Origin: Streptomyces marianii
GTDB taxonomy: Bacteria; Actinomycetota; Actinomycetes; Streptomycetales; Streptomycetaceae
NCBI RefSeq assembly: GCF_005795905.1
Contig: NZ_VAWE01000001.1
Location: forward strand, 8,187,501 to 8,251,500
Reading direction: 5' to 3'
Length of the DNA stretch: 64,000 nt
The notes below the pieces were generated by a model, which saw nothing but the letters and a program-made list of their open reading frames with translations, was not told the origin of the DNA and ran no database searches. A program made the position numbers and the translations under genes. Position 1 is the stretch's first letter. Every line of letters begins with the position of its first letter. Shown in pieces: positions 19,128 to 27,540 of this stretch.

Positions 19128-19763
19128 ATGGGCGGGCTGGACATACATATGCGCGGGGTTGCCTGCCGTCACGGCCGCGTCGAAGCAGTCGCCGACATCG
19201 ATCTCGAGATCGCGGCAGGCGAGACCGTGGCGCTCACCGGGACCAACGGTTCGGGGAAGACGACTCTGCTCCGAGCCGTGCTCGGCCTGCACCGACAGGT
19301 GACAGGCACCATTCTCGTCGGAGGACGAGGGGCGACGTCGCCCGCCGAGTGGGCGTGGCGGCGCCGGTCGTGCGCCTGGATCCCGCAGAAGCCGGCCGCC
19401 GGGAGGTTTCCCCTTCGAGGGGAGGAACTGCTCACCAGCAGTGGTGCGCCGGCCGAGGCGCAAGAGGCCGCCGACCGGCTCGGCGTCGGCCCGCTGGCGC
19501 GGCGCCCGCTGCACACCCTCGCCGGAGGGCAACTGCAGCGCATGTATCTGGCGCGGGCGATCGGTTCCGTGGCGGCCGGCGCGGGGGTGCTCCTGGCCGA
19601 CGAGCCCACGGCGGCGCTCGACTTCGCGGGGCAGGAGGAAGCAGCCGACGTGCTGACCTCGCTGCCGGTCACGCTCGTCGTGGTGACCCACGACCGTACC
19701 CTCGCCGAACGGTGCGACCGCGTGCTCGAGATGGCCGCCGGGCGGCTCCGGGAGGGCCGATGA
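19128..19763 (+). CDS. aztA: Metal (zinc-type) ABC transporter, ATP-binding protein
   Basis: A 211-residue protein. The ATG at 19128 is preferred because GGAAGGA lies 7 nt upstream; 19101 and 19149 are in-frame alternatives. It has a full ABC ATPase: Walker A GTNGSGKTT, Q-loop region (WIPQKPAAG), a shortened signature LAGGQLQRM, Walker B VLLADEPTAALD and switch VVVTHDRTL. It is shorter than usual but has all motifs. The stop overlaps the permease start (ATGA at 19760). With the permease and lipoprotein genes it forms an importer of the anchored-repeat/AztABC type, which takes up zinc or manganese. The gene symbol is by analogy; an aztD-type chaperone gene is not present next to it, and no Zur box is obvious upstream. 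Confidence 0.75.
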   Translation: MGGLDIHMRGVACRHGRVEAVADIDLEIAAGETVALTGTNGSGKTTLLRAVLGLHRQVTGTILVGGRGATSPAEWAWRRRSCAWIPQKPAAGRFPLRGEELLTSSGAPAEAQEAADRLGVGPLARRPLHTLAGGQLQRMYLARAIGSVAAGAGVLLADEPTAALDFAGQEEAADVLTSLPVTLVVVTHDRTLAERCDRVLEMAAGRLREGR

Positions 19764-20626
19764 CCCTGGCGACCGCCGACCTCGGAGCACTCCTGCAACT
19801 CGTTCCCGTACAGCGCGCGGGCTTCGCCCTCGTGCTCGCGGCCGTCGGCCTGCCGATCGTCGGCGTGATCATCGTCGGGCTCGACATCATGCCCGTGCGC
19901 TTCGCGATGATGCACGTCGCCCTGCTCGGCATTGCCGTCGGACTCCTCACGGGTCTCGACCCGATGCTGTGCGCGCTCGTGGCGTGCGCTCTCTCGGGTG
20001 CGGGTATCGCCCCACTGGCCCGCACTCCGGACGGGCTGTCCGGCGCCATGGGCCTGCTGATGAGCCTGGCCGTCGCAGCCGCCCTCCTCGTTCTCGCGGT
20101 GTCCGGCGTCAACGCGTCCGGAGCCTTCGCCTTGCTGTGGGGCTCCATCCTCTCGGTGGGCGCCGCGGATCTCGTCGTCCTCGGTGTGCTCGCCGTGCTC
20201 GTGCCGGGCCTGTTCTGGTGGCGCCGCCGGGACGTGGCGCTGTTGCTCCACGACCGTGAACTCGCCCAGTGCTCGGGCGTTCCGGTGCGTGGCCTCACCG
20301 TGGCGCTTCTGGTCCTGGTCGCCGTCGCGGTCGCCGGCGCCATCAAGCTGACCGGCGCGCTGCTGGTCGACGCCCTCACCCTGCTCCCCGCCCTCGCCGC
20401 GCGCCGGCTGGGCAGCTCACTCAGGTCGATCACCGTCTGGGCGGTCGGTATCGGCGTCGTGGTCAACGGGGCGGGATTCCTGTCGGCCCTCTGGCTGGAC
20501 TGGCCACCCGGCCCGGTCCTCGTCCTCACCGCGGGGGCAGTAGTCCTCGCCGTCCACCTCGTACCCGAACGGAGAAACACCTCATGGCGCGCACCCGCGT
20601 CCGTATCGCTTCCCTCGTCGCACTGA
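19760..20626 (+). CDS. aztB: Metal ABC transporter permease
   Basis: A 288-residue protein from the ATG at 19760, overlapping the ATPase stop by 4 nt. It has eight or more hydrophobic helices, including FALVLAAVGLPIVGVIIVGL, FAMMHVALLGIAVGLLTG, LLMSLAVAAALLVLAVSG and VLVAVAVAGAIKLTGALLV. This is the ABC-3 (ZnuB/MntB) permease fold, and the motif GALLVDALTLLPALAARR near the C-terminus is typical of it. The last 43 bases overlap the start of the substrate-binding protein gene, so the three genes are translationally coupled. Confidence 0.85.
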   Translation: MTLATADLGALLQLVPVQRAGFALVLAAVGLPIVGVIIVGLDIMPVRFAMMHVALLGIAVGLLTGLDPMLCALVACALSGAGIAPLARTPDGLSGAMGLLMSLAVAAALLVLAVSGVNASGAFALLWGSILSVGAADLVVLGVLAVLVPGLFWWRRRDVALLLHDRELAQCSGVPVRGLTVALLVLVAVAVAGAIKLTGALLVDALTLLPALAARRLGSSLRSITVWAVGIGVVVNGAGFLSALWLDWPPGPVLVLTAGAVVLAVHLVPERRNTSWRAPASVSLPSSH

Positions 20627-21405
20627 GCACCGCACTGCTCCTGAGCGCCGGCTGCGGAGGGGAGGGCGACGGCGACACGTCGGCCAGGGCCGGCACCGAC
20701 GGTGCGAAGGGCGGTGCAAAGGACAAGCCCGTCGTGGTGGTGACCACCACGTGGGAAGGCGCTTTCGCCAAGGCCGCAGGCGCCGAGGACGTGAAGGTCA
20801 TCGTGCCCCGGTCCGTGCACCACGCCCCCGACTACGACCCCAAACCCTCCGATCTCGCCGCCGTCGCCGGTGCCGACTTCGTGCTGTACGCGCCCTTCGA
20901 GCCGTACGCGGCGAAGATCAAGGAAGCAGCGGGCTCGAAGGCGGAGCTCGTCGAAGTCGATCTCGACAACGACGTCGACAAGGTCGGTGCCGAGGTGGCT
21001 CGGCTGGGCAAGCTGTTCGGTACGGAGGACGCCGCAGCCCAATGGAAGACCACCTTCTCGGGTGAGTACGCCGAACTGTCCGCCGATGTGAAGGCGGCCT
21101 GGCCCGCCGGCAAGAGCCCGAGTGTCGTCACGCAGGTGTTCACCGCCTGGTCGGCGAAGCTCGCCGGAGCGAACGTGGTCGGCACCTACGGTCCCGAGCC
21201 CGTGACACCGGCGCAGCTCGCTGACCTGTCGAAGAAGAAGCCCGCCTTGGTCCTGGACAACGCCCACATGTCAACCGGACCGGTGCTGCCCGACTCCGGG
21301 GCGAAGCAGGTGAAGATCGTCAACTATCCCGGTGACGACCTGGACCTGCTCCCGGTCTACCGCAACGCGGCAACGGAACTGAAGAAGGCCATGGGCGCGT
21401 CCTGA
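20584..21405 (+). CDS. aztC: Metal-binding lipoprotein of the ABC importer
   Basis: A 273-residue protein from the ATG at 20584. Residues 1-25 are a lipoprotein signal (RVRIASLVALSTALLLSAGC) with a lipobox LSAGC, so it is anchored outside the membrane. After a Gly/Lys linker it has the cluster A-I fold: VVVVTTTWEGAFAKAAG, a His pair in RSVHHAPDYDPKPSD, DFVLYAPFEPYAAKIKEA and LDNAHMSTGP. His and Asp in these motifs are the likely metal ligands. It overlaps the permease gene by 43 nt and is followed by a strong terminator. Confidence 0.85.
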   Translation: MARTRVRIASLVALSTALLLSAGCGGEGDGDTSARAGTDGAKGGAKDKPVVVVTTTWEGAFAKAAGAEDVKVIVPRSVHHAPDYDPKPSDLAAVAGADFVLYAPFEPYAAKIKEAAGSKAELVEVDLDNDVDKVGAEVARLGKLFGTEDAAAQWKTTFSGEYAELSADVKAAWPAGKSPSVVTQVFTAWSAKLAGANVVGTYGPEPVTPAQLADLSKKKPALVLDNAHMSTGPVLPDSGAKQVKIVNYPGDDLDLLPVYRNAATELKKAMGAS

Positions 21406-21595
21406 GGCGCGCCGCGCGGGCACGGGCCGTCACAGCCGCGAGGCGGTCCTCCGCCGGCCGACCCTGGGAGCACATGCCGAGGTGTGCGAAAGCATGTGGC
21501 CCGTCCGTCCGTTGCGCCCGAGTCGTGGCGGACGTGAGCAGGAACGACGCCTCGCAGGGCCGTGGGAGCACCCCGGCTCTCCGGGAAGCGGCGAG

Positions 21596-21627
21596 GGGCG
21601 GGAGGGCCCGTCGGTGCCCTCCCGCCC
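21596..21627. terminator. Hairpin terminator between convergent genes
   Basis: Perfect 12-bp inverted repeat GGGCGGGAGGGC / GCCCTCCCGCCC with an 8-base loop, placed between the importer operon and the acyl-CoA ligase gene. It can serve both strands. Confidence 0.75.
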
Positions 21628-21648
21628 TTCGCCCTTGCCTCGAGGCTG

Positions 21649-23331
21649 TCAGCCGGCTGATACGAGCGAGTCCGTCCCGGCCGTTCCGGGCGACGACGCC
21701 GCTGCGGACAGGCGCTCCCGGAGCGCGGCCCGGTCGGGCTTGCCGGCGGGAGTCAGCGGAAGCCGTTCCACCACCAGCAGGTGCTCGGGCCGCTTGCGCT
21801 GCTCCAGCCCGCGGGTGGTGAGGTGTTCGCCCAGTTCGTCGAGCGTGGGCGCGTCCGATCCGCGGATCACCACACAGGCCGCGAGTCTCTCGCCCATCAG
21901 CGCGTCCGGGACGCCGACGCACACCACGTCCCGGATGAGGGGGTGCGAGGTGAGTTCACGCTCGACCTCGGCGGGGCTGATGTTGGCCCCGCCGCGGATG
22001 ACGACGTCCTTGAGCCGTCCGACGACGTGGAGAACGCCATCCTCGTCCAGGAAGCCGAGGTCGCCGGTGCGTACCCAGCCGTCGGGCGTGCGGTAGCGGG
22101 CGTCGAGGTCCGGTGCTCCCACGTAGCAGAGCGGGGACATCGGTCCGCGGGCGACGATCTCACCGACCCGGCCGTGGTCCAGGACTTCGCCGTCGTCCGG
22201 GTCGGTGACGCGGATGTCCGCCACACGGGGATCCGGGCGGCCCGCCACCACGCCGTGACCGTCGGTGGGCGGGGTGCGGTGGCGGAGGCCGGTATGGCAG
22301 TTGACGCCGTCCGCGGAGCCGTAGAGGTTCACCACCGGGCAGCCGAACGCCTCGGACGCGGCGCCGGCGGTCGTGCCGTCGAGTGGCGCCCCACCGAGGA
22401 CCAGGGCTGTGGGAGCGGGGAGTTCCCCGCCCGCTTCGTCGAGCTGGTCGAGCATCATGCGCACCATCGTGGGCACGCCCAGGACGTGCGTGGGCTTGTG
22501 GTCCCGTATCGCTGCGAGCGCGCTCTCCGGTGTGAAGTGGTCGAGCAGGACGAGTGTGCCGCCGTGCCGGGCGAGGGTGACTGCGGTGCCGTTGGAACCG
22601 AAGGCGGTGGAGAGCGGTACGAGGAACAGGCACCGGGGCGGGGTGCCGTCCGTGATGAGTGAGGCGAGGAAGTTGCCCCGCCCTCCGGCGAGGGCGTTGT
22701 GCGAGTAGGCGACCATCTTGGGCTCCGCTTCGGAGCCGGAGGAGACGAGGATCCGGGCCGCGCTGTCGGGGTGGGGGCGCGCCGCGATGAAGCCGCCCCG
22801 GTCGGAGCGCATCAGCCGAGCGAGCGGAATCGTCCCTGCGGGGGCGGTGCCCGAGCCCCCGGCGACGACGTGACGCAACGCCGGCAGGGCTGTGGAGAGG
22901 GTGAACAGGTCGGCGGCGTGCCGTGTGCCGCGGTGCTCGGTCGCCGCGATGACGGCGACGGCTTCGGCCCGCCGCAGCAGGCACTCGGCCTCCAGGCTCC
23001 CGCGGCCGACGGGGAACGGCAGAGCGATCGCGCCCAGCGCCGCGAGTGCGAGATCGGCGATGACCGCGTTGCGATCGTTGGGCAACTGGACGCCGACCAC
23101 ATCACCGGGACCTATGCCCAGATCTCTGAGTCCGCCGGCGAGAGATCGGACCTTGCGGTCCAGGGCGGTGTAGCAGAGTTTGCCCTTGCCGTCGAGGACG
23201 GCGGTGCGGTGCGGGTCCGAGATCTGGCGTGCACGGAAGAGGCTGTAGAGGTCGAGGTCGGGGCAGGTCCCGTCGACCACCCATGAGCGGCGGAGATCGG
23301 CGGGCAGCAGGTCGCGCAGTTCGACGGTCAC
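21649..23331 (-). CDS. AMP-forming acyl-CoA synthetase/ligase
   Basis: A 560-residue protein starting at the GTG at 23331, which overlaps the CaiB stop by 4 nt (GTGA). It is an ANL-family adenylating enzyme: ILVSSGSEAEPKMVAYSH is the P-loop, NLYGSADG is motif A5, and DGWVRTGDLGFLDEDG with GRLKDVVIRGGANISPAEVE carries the hinge. LTPAGKPDRAALRERL holds the catalytic Lys. The P-loop lacks the usual TSGTTG form (SSGSEAEPK), but the Lys is kept. It would activate a carboxylic acid as acyl-AMP and then acyl-CoA, supplying the CaiB transferase and the dehydrogenase encoded beside it. The acid is unknown. Confidence 0.85.
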   Translation of the reverse strand: MTVELRDLLPADLRRSWVVDGTCPDLDLYSLFRARQISDPHRTAVLDGKGKLCYTALDRKVRSLAGGLRDLGIGPGDVVGVQLPNDRNAVIADLALAALGAIALPFPVGRGSLEAECLLRRAEAVAVIAATEHRGTRHAADLFTLSTALPALRHVVAGGSGTAPAGTIPLARLMRSDRGGFIAARPHPDSAARILVSSGSEAEPKMVAYSHNALAGGRGNFLASLITDGTPPRCLFLVPLSTAFGSNGTAVTLARHGGTLVLLDHFTPESALAAIRDHKPTHVLGVPTMVRMMLDQLDEAGGELPAPTALVLGGAPLDGTTAGAASEAFGCPVVNLYGSADGVNCHTGLRHRTPPTDGHGVVAGRPDPRVADIRVTDPDDGEVLDHGRVGEIVARGPMSPLCYVGAPDLDARYRTPDGWVRTGDLGFLDEDGVLHVVGRLKDVVIRGGANISPAEVERELTSHPLIRDVVCVGVPDALMGERLAACVVIRGSDAPTLDELGEHLTTRGLEQRKRPEHLLVVERLPLTPAGKPDRAALRERLSAAASSPGTAGTDSLVSAG

Positions 23332-25109
23332 ACGAAGCTCCAGGGGTCGGGGACGGCGGGTGCACCGTGTGCGTCGCGGCCGATCGAGCCGGCGAAGCGC
23401 GGATCACGGTGCAGGCCGGACAGATCGGTGGTGACCGCGGTGGCGGTCAGGCCGTCCGCGTGGAGTTGCTGCACCGCGTCGGCCGTGGTCAGTTCACGCA
23501 GGTCGTGTGCGGCCGCTTCGGCAGCCGAGTCGTCGCAGGGGGCGACCCAGCCGTCGGCGGTCGGCAGGGGGCGGCGGAACCCTGCGGGCTTACGGGTGTC
23601 CTCGCCGCGGGCCGCTCTGGCCAGTGCGGGAGCAGTCAGGATCTCGGCAGCGCCGAGCAGCGAGGACTCGACGTGCACGCCGTGCCCGGATCGTTCGCGC
23701 TGCAGCAGCCCGGCGAGGATCGCCTCCGCTCCCAGCAGCCCGCCCAGGACGTCGAGGAGCGTCATCAGGGAGGGCGCCGGCACCTCGCCCTCGGGGCGCA
23801 CGGCCTCGCCGACCCCGGTGCGGGCCTGGACCATGAAGTCGGTACCCATCGGGGCATCGGCGATCCGGCCGGCCCAGCCACTGGTGTACGCGTACACCAG
23901 GGCGGGATTCACCGAGGCGAGGTCGCTGCTGTCAAGGCCCAGCTCGGAGGCCTTGCCCGGCGCCCAGTTGTGCAGGAAGACGTCGGCTTCGGCCGCCATT
24001 TCGCGCAGCCGGCGGCGGTCCGCGTCCGCTTTGATGTCGATCTCGACGGCGTCCTTGCCTCGATTGAGGGCGAGCCAGCGGGCCGAGACGCCTGAGGAGG
24101 TGGGCGGCATACCCCGCAGAGGGTCCCCGCCCGGCGGCTCGATGCGGATCACTTCGGCACCGAGCAGCCCGAGCAGATGTGCGGCGAGCGGGGCCTGGAT
24201 GCGTCTGCCGGCCTCCAGCACCGTGGTCCCGGCCAGCGGACGGCCGGGAGGTGGCGGAGCCGGCGAGCCGGGCCGGTCGCCGGAGGGATCGAGGAGGCTC
24301 AGCCGCCAGGGGTCGGCGTCCTCGTGTTCTGCTGCCCTGCCGGCCAGCGTGCCCAGGACGCACACCTGGGCGCCGGCGTTCGACGCGGCCTGCCGGATCC
24401 GTTCCAGCGGGTGACGCCGGGTGGTGGCGTGCAGGGCTCGCGGAAAGGGAGCGCAGGCCGTGGCGTACCGGAACTGGAACGGCCGCCATCCGCTCCGGAC
24501 GGCGTCCGTCGGCGTTTCCAGGGCGCGCCAGAACGTGGCCCACGCGGCCGGGTCCAGGGTCTCGAGTTCGAAGTGGAGACCCTCGGCCGAGGTGAACGGC
24601 GGTCCTCCGGCGGCGATGTCGGCGGCTTCACCTTCGTCGGCGCCGGCGGCGGCGAGGTATTGGAAGACGGTCAGCAGTCCGGCGTGGTCGGCCCGGGTGG
24701 ACACCCGGGCCGGGCCACCGCCTCGTGCCTGAGCCAGCAGACCGGCGAGCAGCCCCTGCACGGTCAGGACGGCGGCGGCGGTGGCGGTGTAGTCGGCCGC
24801 CAGGCCACATGGCGCCCCGTGCTTGCGCCCATGCACGCCCATGACGCCGGTCGCTGCCTGAACGGTGGCCTCGTCGACGATGCCGGCCCTCGGCTCCGAC
24901 CACGTCGTGCGTGCCTCCGCGGGATGGAAGCCTCCGCCGGCCAGGACGGTTTGCCCGGTCGGTGCCGTGCCGGACACCGAGCCGGCTGCCTGCGCACCGA
25001 GGCGAAGCAAGTGATCCGTGACGACGCTCGTGATCTCCGGCGGTCCAGACGTGTCGAAACGCAGTGTGTCGAGTGGCCGGACCGTCCTCGTGGTGACTGG
25101 TGACGCCAT
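23328..25109 (-). CDS. CaiB/BaiF (family III) CoA-transferase, double-domain form
   Basis: A 593-residue protein from the ATG at 25109 with GGAGAGGAG upstream. The C-terminal half (about 280-593) is a standard family III CoA-transferase: LAGTTVLEAGRRIQAPLAAHLLG, EVIRIEPPGGDPLRG and NRGKDAVEID. GTDFMVQARTG holds the conserved catalytic Asp, and LDVLGGLLGAEAILAGLLQR follows. The N-terminal 280 residues look like a second, weaker copy of the fold without the Asp, so the protein is about 200 residues longer than the usual 400. It is coupled to the ligase gene (GTGA) and divergent from the dehydrogenase gene. It probably moves CoA between acids of the same pathway. Confidence 0.8.
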   Translation of the reverse strand: MASPVTTRTVRPLDTLRFDTSGPPEITSVVTDHLLRLGAQAAGSVSGTAPTGQTVLAGGGFHPAEARTTWSEPRAGIVDEATVQAATGVMGVHGRKHGAPCGLAADYTATAAAVLTVQGLLAGLLAQARGGGPARVSTRADHAGLLTVFQYLAAAGADEGEAADIAAGGPPFTSAEGLHFELETLDPAAWATFWRALETPTDAVRSGWRPFQFRYATACAPFPRALHATTRRHPLERIRQAASNAGAQVCVLGTLAGRAAEHEDADPWRLSLLDPSGDRPGSPAPPPPGRPLAGTTVLEAGRRIQAPLAAHLLGLLGAEVIRIEPPGGDPLRGMPPTSSGVSARWLALNRGKDAVEIDIKADADRRRLREMAAEADVFLHNWAPGKASELGLDSSDLASVNPALVYAYTSGWAGRIADAPMGTDFMVQARTGVGEAVRPEGEVPAPSLMTLLDVLGGLLGAEAILAGLLQRERSGHGVHVESSLLGAAEILTAPALARAARGEDTRKPAGFRRPLPTADGWVAPCDDSAAEAAAHDLRELTTADAVQQLHADGLTATAVTTDLSGLHRDPRFAGSIGRDAHGAPAVPDPWSFV

Positions 25110-25253
25110 GCCTCTCCTCTCCTGGCGCGACGGTGGCCGCCGCCGGGGGTCGTTCGGAACGCGGGAACTCCCGGGCGTCTCCACCCGACCAGTTCCACGG
25201 AGAGGGAGTCGGACGGCCGTTCCCATGGGTTCCCACCCAACTGGAGGAAAACA

Positions 25254-26462
25254 GTGGCGAGTACAGAGCGAACGACCAGCGGGCATCCCCACGGTGCTGC
25301 GGCAACGCAGCACCTGCGGGCACAGGTTGAGGGATTCGTGCGGAACCGGGTGGTCCCGCGGGAACGGGTGCTGGACGCAGGGGGGCCCGAGGCGGGAGGG
25401 GCTCTGTCCGAGCTGCGACGTCTGGCCCGCTCCGAGGGGCTGTGGGCGCTTGCGCTGCCCGCGGAACTGGGTGGCGGCGGTCTGACGCTCGCCGCCTACG
25501 CCGAGATCGCCGAGGCCGAGGGCGCGAGTGACCACGGTCCCACGGCACTGGGCTCGGCGCCCCTGCTGGACGTGCGGATGCTCGCCCGCCACGGCGGCCC
25601 ACGGGTCCGGGAGCTCTACCTCGAACGCCTGGTGGCAGGGGAGATACGGTCCTGCTATGCGATGACCGAACCGGACGTGCCCGGCACGGACCCGTTCCTG
25701 ACTGTCACGCAGGCCGAACAGCGGCCGGACGGGAACTGGTCGATCACCGGCCGTAAATGGTTCACCTCCGGGGCCGCGGACGCCGACCTGGTCACGGTCC
25801 TGGCCCGGACCGACGGCACCGCCGGTGACCGAGACGGCCTTTCCCTGCTGCTCGTCCCGACCGCTTCCCCCGGATTCCGGGTGGGGCGCGAGCTGCCCCT
25901 GTTCGGCGCCGGTGGGCAGTGGGAGATCGAGCTCGACCGTGTCACCGTGCCCGGCGACCACATGATCGGCGAGCGCGGGCAGGCCTTGGCGGTGGCCGGA
26001 GAACGGCTCCAGCTCGGACGTACCCTGCGATCCTTGCGCTGGCTCGGACAGGCCCAACGCGCCTTCGACCTCATGTGCGAACGGGCCGTCGTCCGAACCG
26101 GATCCCGCGGTCCGCTCGCCGGTCACCAACTCGTCCAGCAGCACGTATTCGACGCACTTCTCGCCCTGCGTACGACACGACCGCTGGTTCACGAAGCGGT
26201 GGCACTCCTCGACGCCGGACGGGACGCGCACACCGAGGTCGGTCTCGCCAAGGTCGCCGCGGCCCGCACGCTCCAGCAGGTCACCGATGCCGCCATCCAG
26301 ATCCACGGCGCGGCAGGACTCGGTCCGGACACGGCCCTTCCGGCGCTGTTCCGCACCGGCCGAGCCGCCCGCATCCTCGACGGCCCGGACGAACTGCACA
26401 TCACATCAGTCGCCCGCCGCATCCTGCGCACCTACGAACGGAACCCCGTCACACCTCGCTGA
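25254..26462 (+). CDS. Acyl-CoA dehydrogenase
   Basis: A 402-residue protein from the GTG at 25254, with a perfect GGAGG seven bases upstream. The fold is that of flavin-dependent acyl-CoA dehydrogenases: ELGGGGLTLAAYAEIAEAEG, SCYAMTEPDVPGTDP, WSITGRKWFTSGAADADL, IQIHGAAGLGPDTALP and the C-terminal RTGRAARILDGPDELH. It is divergent from the CaiB/ligase pair with a 144-bp shared promoter region. The set ligase, CoA-transferase and dehydrogenase could oxidise an unusual acid, or desaturate an acyl starter for a natural product. The last 14 bases overlap the end of the convergent GH88-like gene. Confidence 0.85.
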   Translation: MASTERTTSGHPHGAAATQHLRAQVEGFVRNRVVPRERVLDAGGPEAGGALSELRRLARSEGLWALALPAELGGGGLTLAAYAEIAEAEGASDHGPTALGSAPLLDVRMLARHGGPRVRELYLERLVAGEIRSCYAMTEPDVPGTDPFLTVTQAEQRPDGNWSITGRKWFTSGAADADLVTVLARTDGTAGDRDGLSLLLVPTASPGFRVGRELPLFGAGGQWEIELDRVTVPGDHMIGERGQALAVAGERLQLGRTLRSLRWLGQAQRAFDLMCERAVVRTGSRGPLAGHQLVQQHVFDALLALRTTRPLVHEAVALLDAGRDAHTEVGLAKVAAARTLQQVTDAAIQIHGAAGLGPDTALPALFRTGRAARILDGPDELHITSVARRILRTYERNPVTPR

Positions 26463-27540
26463 CATCGACGAGTCCGCCGACTGCCGCCAGTCCCAGAGCC
26501 AGGAAGAAGTCACCCCAGATGAGTTCATGGCGGACCGCAGTGCCCCGTCCGGCGTCGTAGCACCCGTTGAGCAGCATGCCGTGCGGTCGGCCGCCGTGGC
26601 CGTCGGACATCTGGGTGCCGACCAGATGGTCCAGTACGGCACCGGCCCGACTCGAGAGCTCCGAGGCTCCCGGCCCGCCGAGGCGCGACAGCTTGAGGAG
26701 CGCGACAGCGGTGATCGCGGCCGCCGAGGTGTCCAGAGGCCCCTCCGGTCGCGACTCCTCGGCAGGCGGTACGAACGGCCCCGCAAGGACATCGCCCTCG
26801 GCGAGCAACCTCTCGACAACGGCCCGCAGACGCTCGGGCCGCCAGTCCGCCGCCTCGGGACGGTTCAGAGCGTCGGCGACGGCCAGCAGCAGCCAGGCGC
26901 GTCCCCGGCTCCAACCCGATGGCGGGTCCGTGCAAGGACGCCACCCCACACCCTGGTCGAAAGCCCATGCCGGGCGCGGGAGACCACCTCCCGCGCCGCC
27001 GGCGCCCAGGCTCAGGTCGAGATGGCGATGCAGATGAGAACCGGCCGCAGCCACCCCCTCCCCACCCGCGGCGGCCAGCAGCTGCACCATGCCGGGCACA
27101 CCGTCGACGCGCGCCAGCAACCGGGGCCCGCCCAGTGCCGACCCCCAGGGCACCAGGCCCAGATCCGGATCCCAGGACTCCAGGCACGCGCGGGCGGCAC
27201 GCTCGCGCAGCGCCGCGGCCGCACCGTCGTCGGCGGCCAACGCGGTCCCGTACCAGAGGATCAGACCCCGGGTGGCCGTGTCGGCATCGGCCCAGGGCGC
27301 GAGTCGTGCCATGCACGACGACGCGGCGGCCCGGTCCTCGGCCGCGCCCGTCCACCGCGCGCGCAGCCAGAGCAGTCCCGCCCAGAAACCACCGGTCCAC
27401 GAGCCGCGGCCCGTCGTGGTCCAGCGGCCGTCACACGGATCGGCGAACAGCGGGAATCGCATGCCGACCTCGGCCCGGGTAACGGCCGCCCGGTCGAGAA
27501 CAGACGCCAGCGCGTCCTGTCGGTCCGCCCTCGCCGTCAC
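26449..27540 (-). CDS. GH88/GH105-like (six-hairpin) unsaturated uronyl hydrolase family protein
   Basis: A 363-residue protein from the GTG at 27540, coupled to the MFS stop by GTGA. An (alpha/alpha)6 barrel is indicated by RGSWTGGFWAGLLWL, ADTATRGLILWYG, ARVDGVPGMVQLLAAAGG, SGWSRGRAWLLLAVADALN, LDTSAAAITAVALLKLS and HELIWGDFFLALGLA, each matching a landmark of unsaturated glucuronyl/galacturonyl hydrolases. Asp in ADTATRG and VDGVPG would be the catalytic pair. No signal peptide is seen, so it acts inside the cell, and the MFS protein may import its substrate. Its place beside acyl-CoA enzymes is odd. Confidence 0.75.
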   Translation of the reverse strand: MTARADRQDALASVLDRAAVTRAEVGMRFPLFADPCDGRWTTTGRGSWTGGFWAGLLWLRARWTGAAEDRAAASSCMARLAPWADADTATRGLILWYGTALAADDGAAAALRERAARACLESWDPDLGLVPWGSALGGPRLLARVDGVPGMVQLLAAAGGEGVAAAGSHLHRHLDLSLGAGGAGGGLPRPAWAFDQGVGWRPCTDPPSGWSRGRAWLLLAVADALNRPEAADWRPERLRAVVERLLAEGDVLAGPFVPPAEESRPEGPLDTSAAAITAVALLKLSRLGGPGASELSSRAGAVLDHLVGTQMSDGHGGRPHGMLLNGCYDAGRGTAVRHELIWGDFFLALGLAAVGGLVDVSEV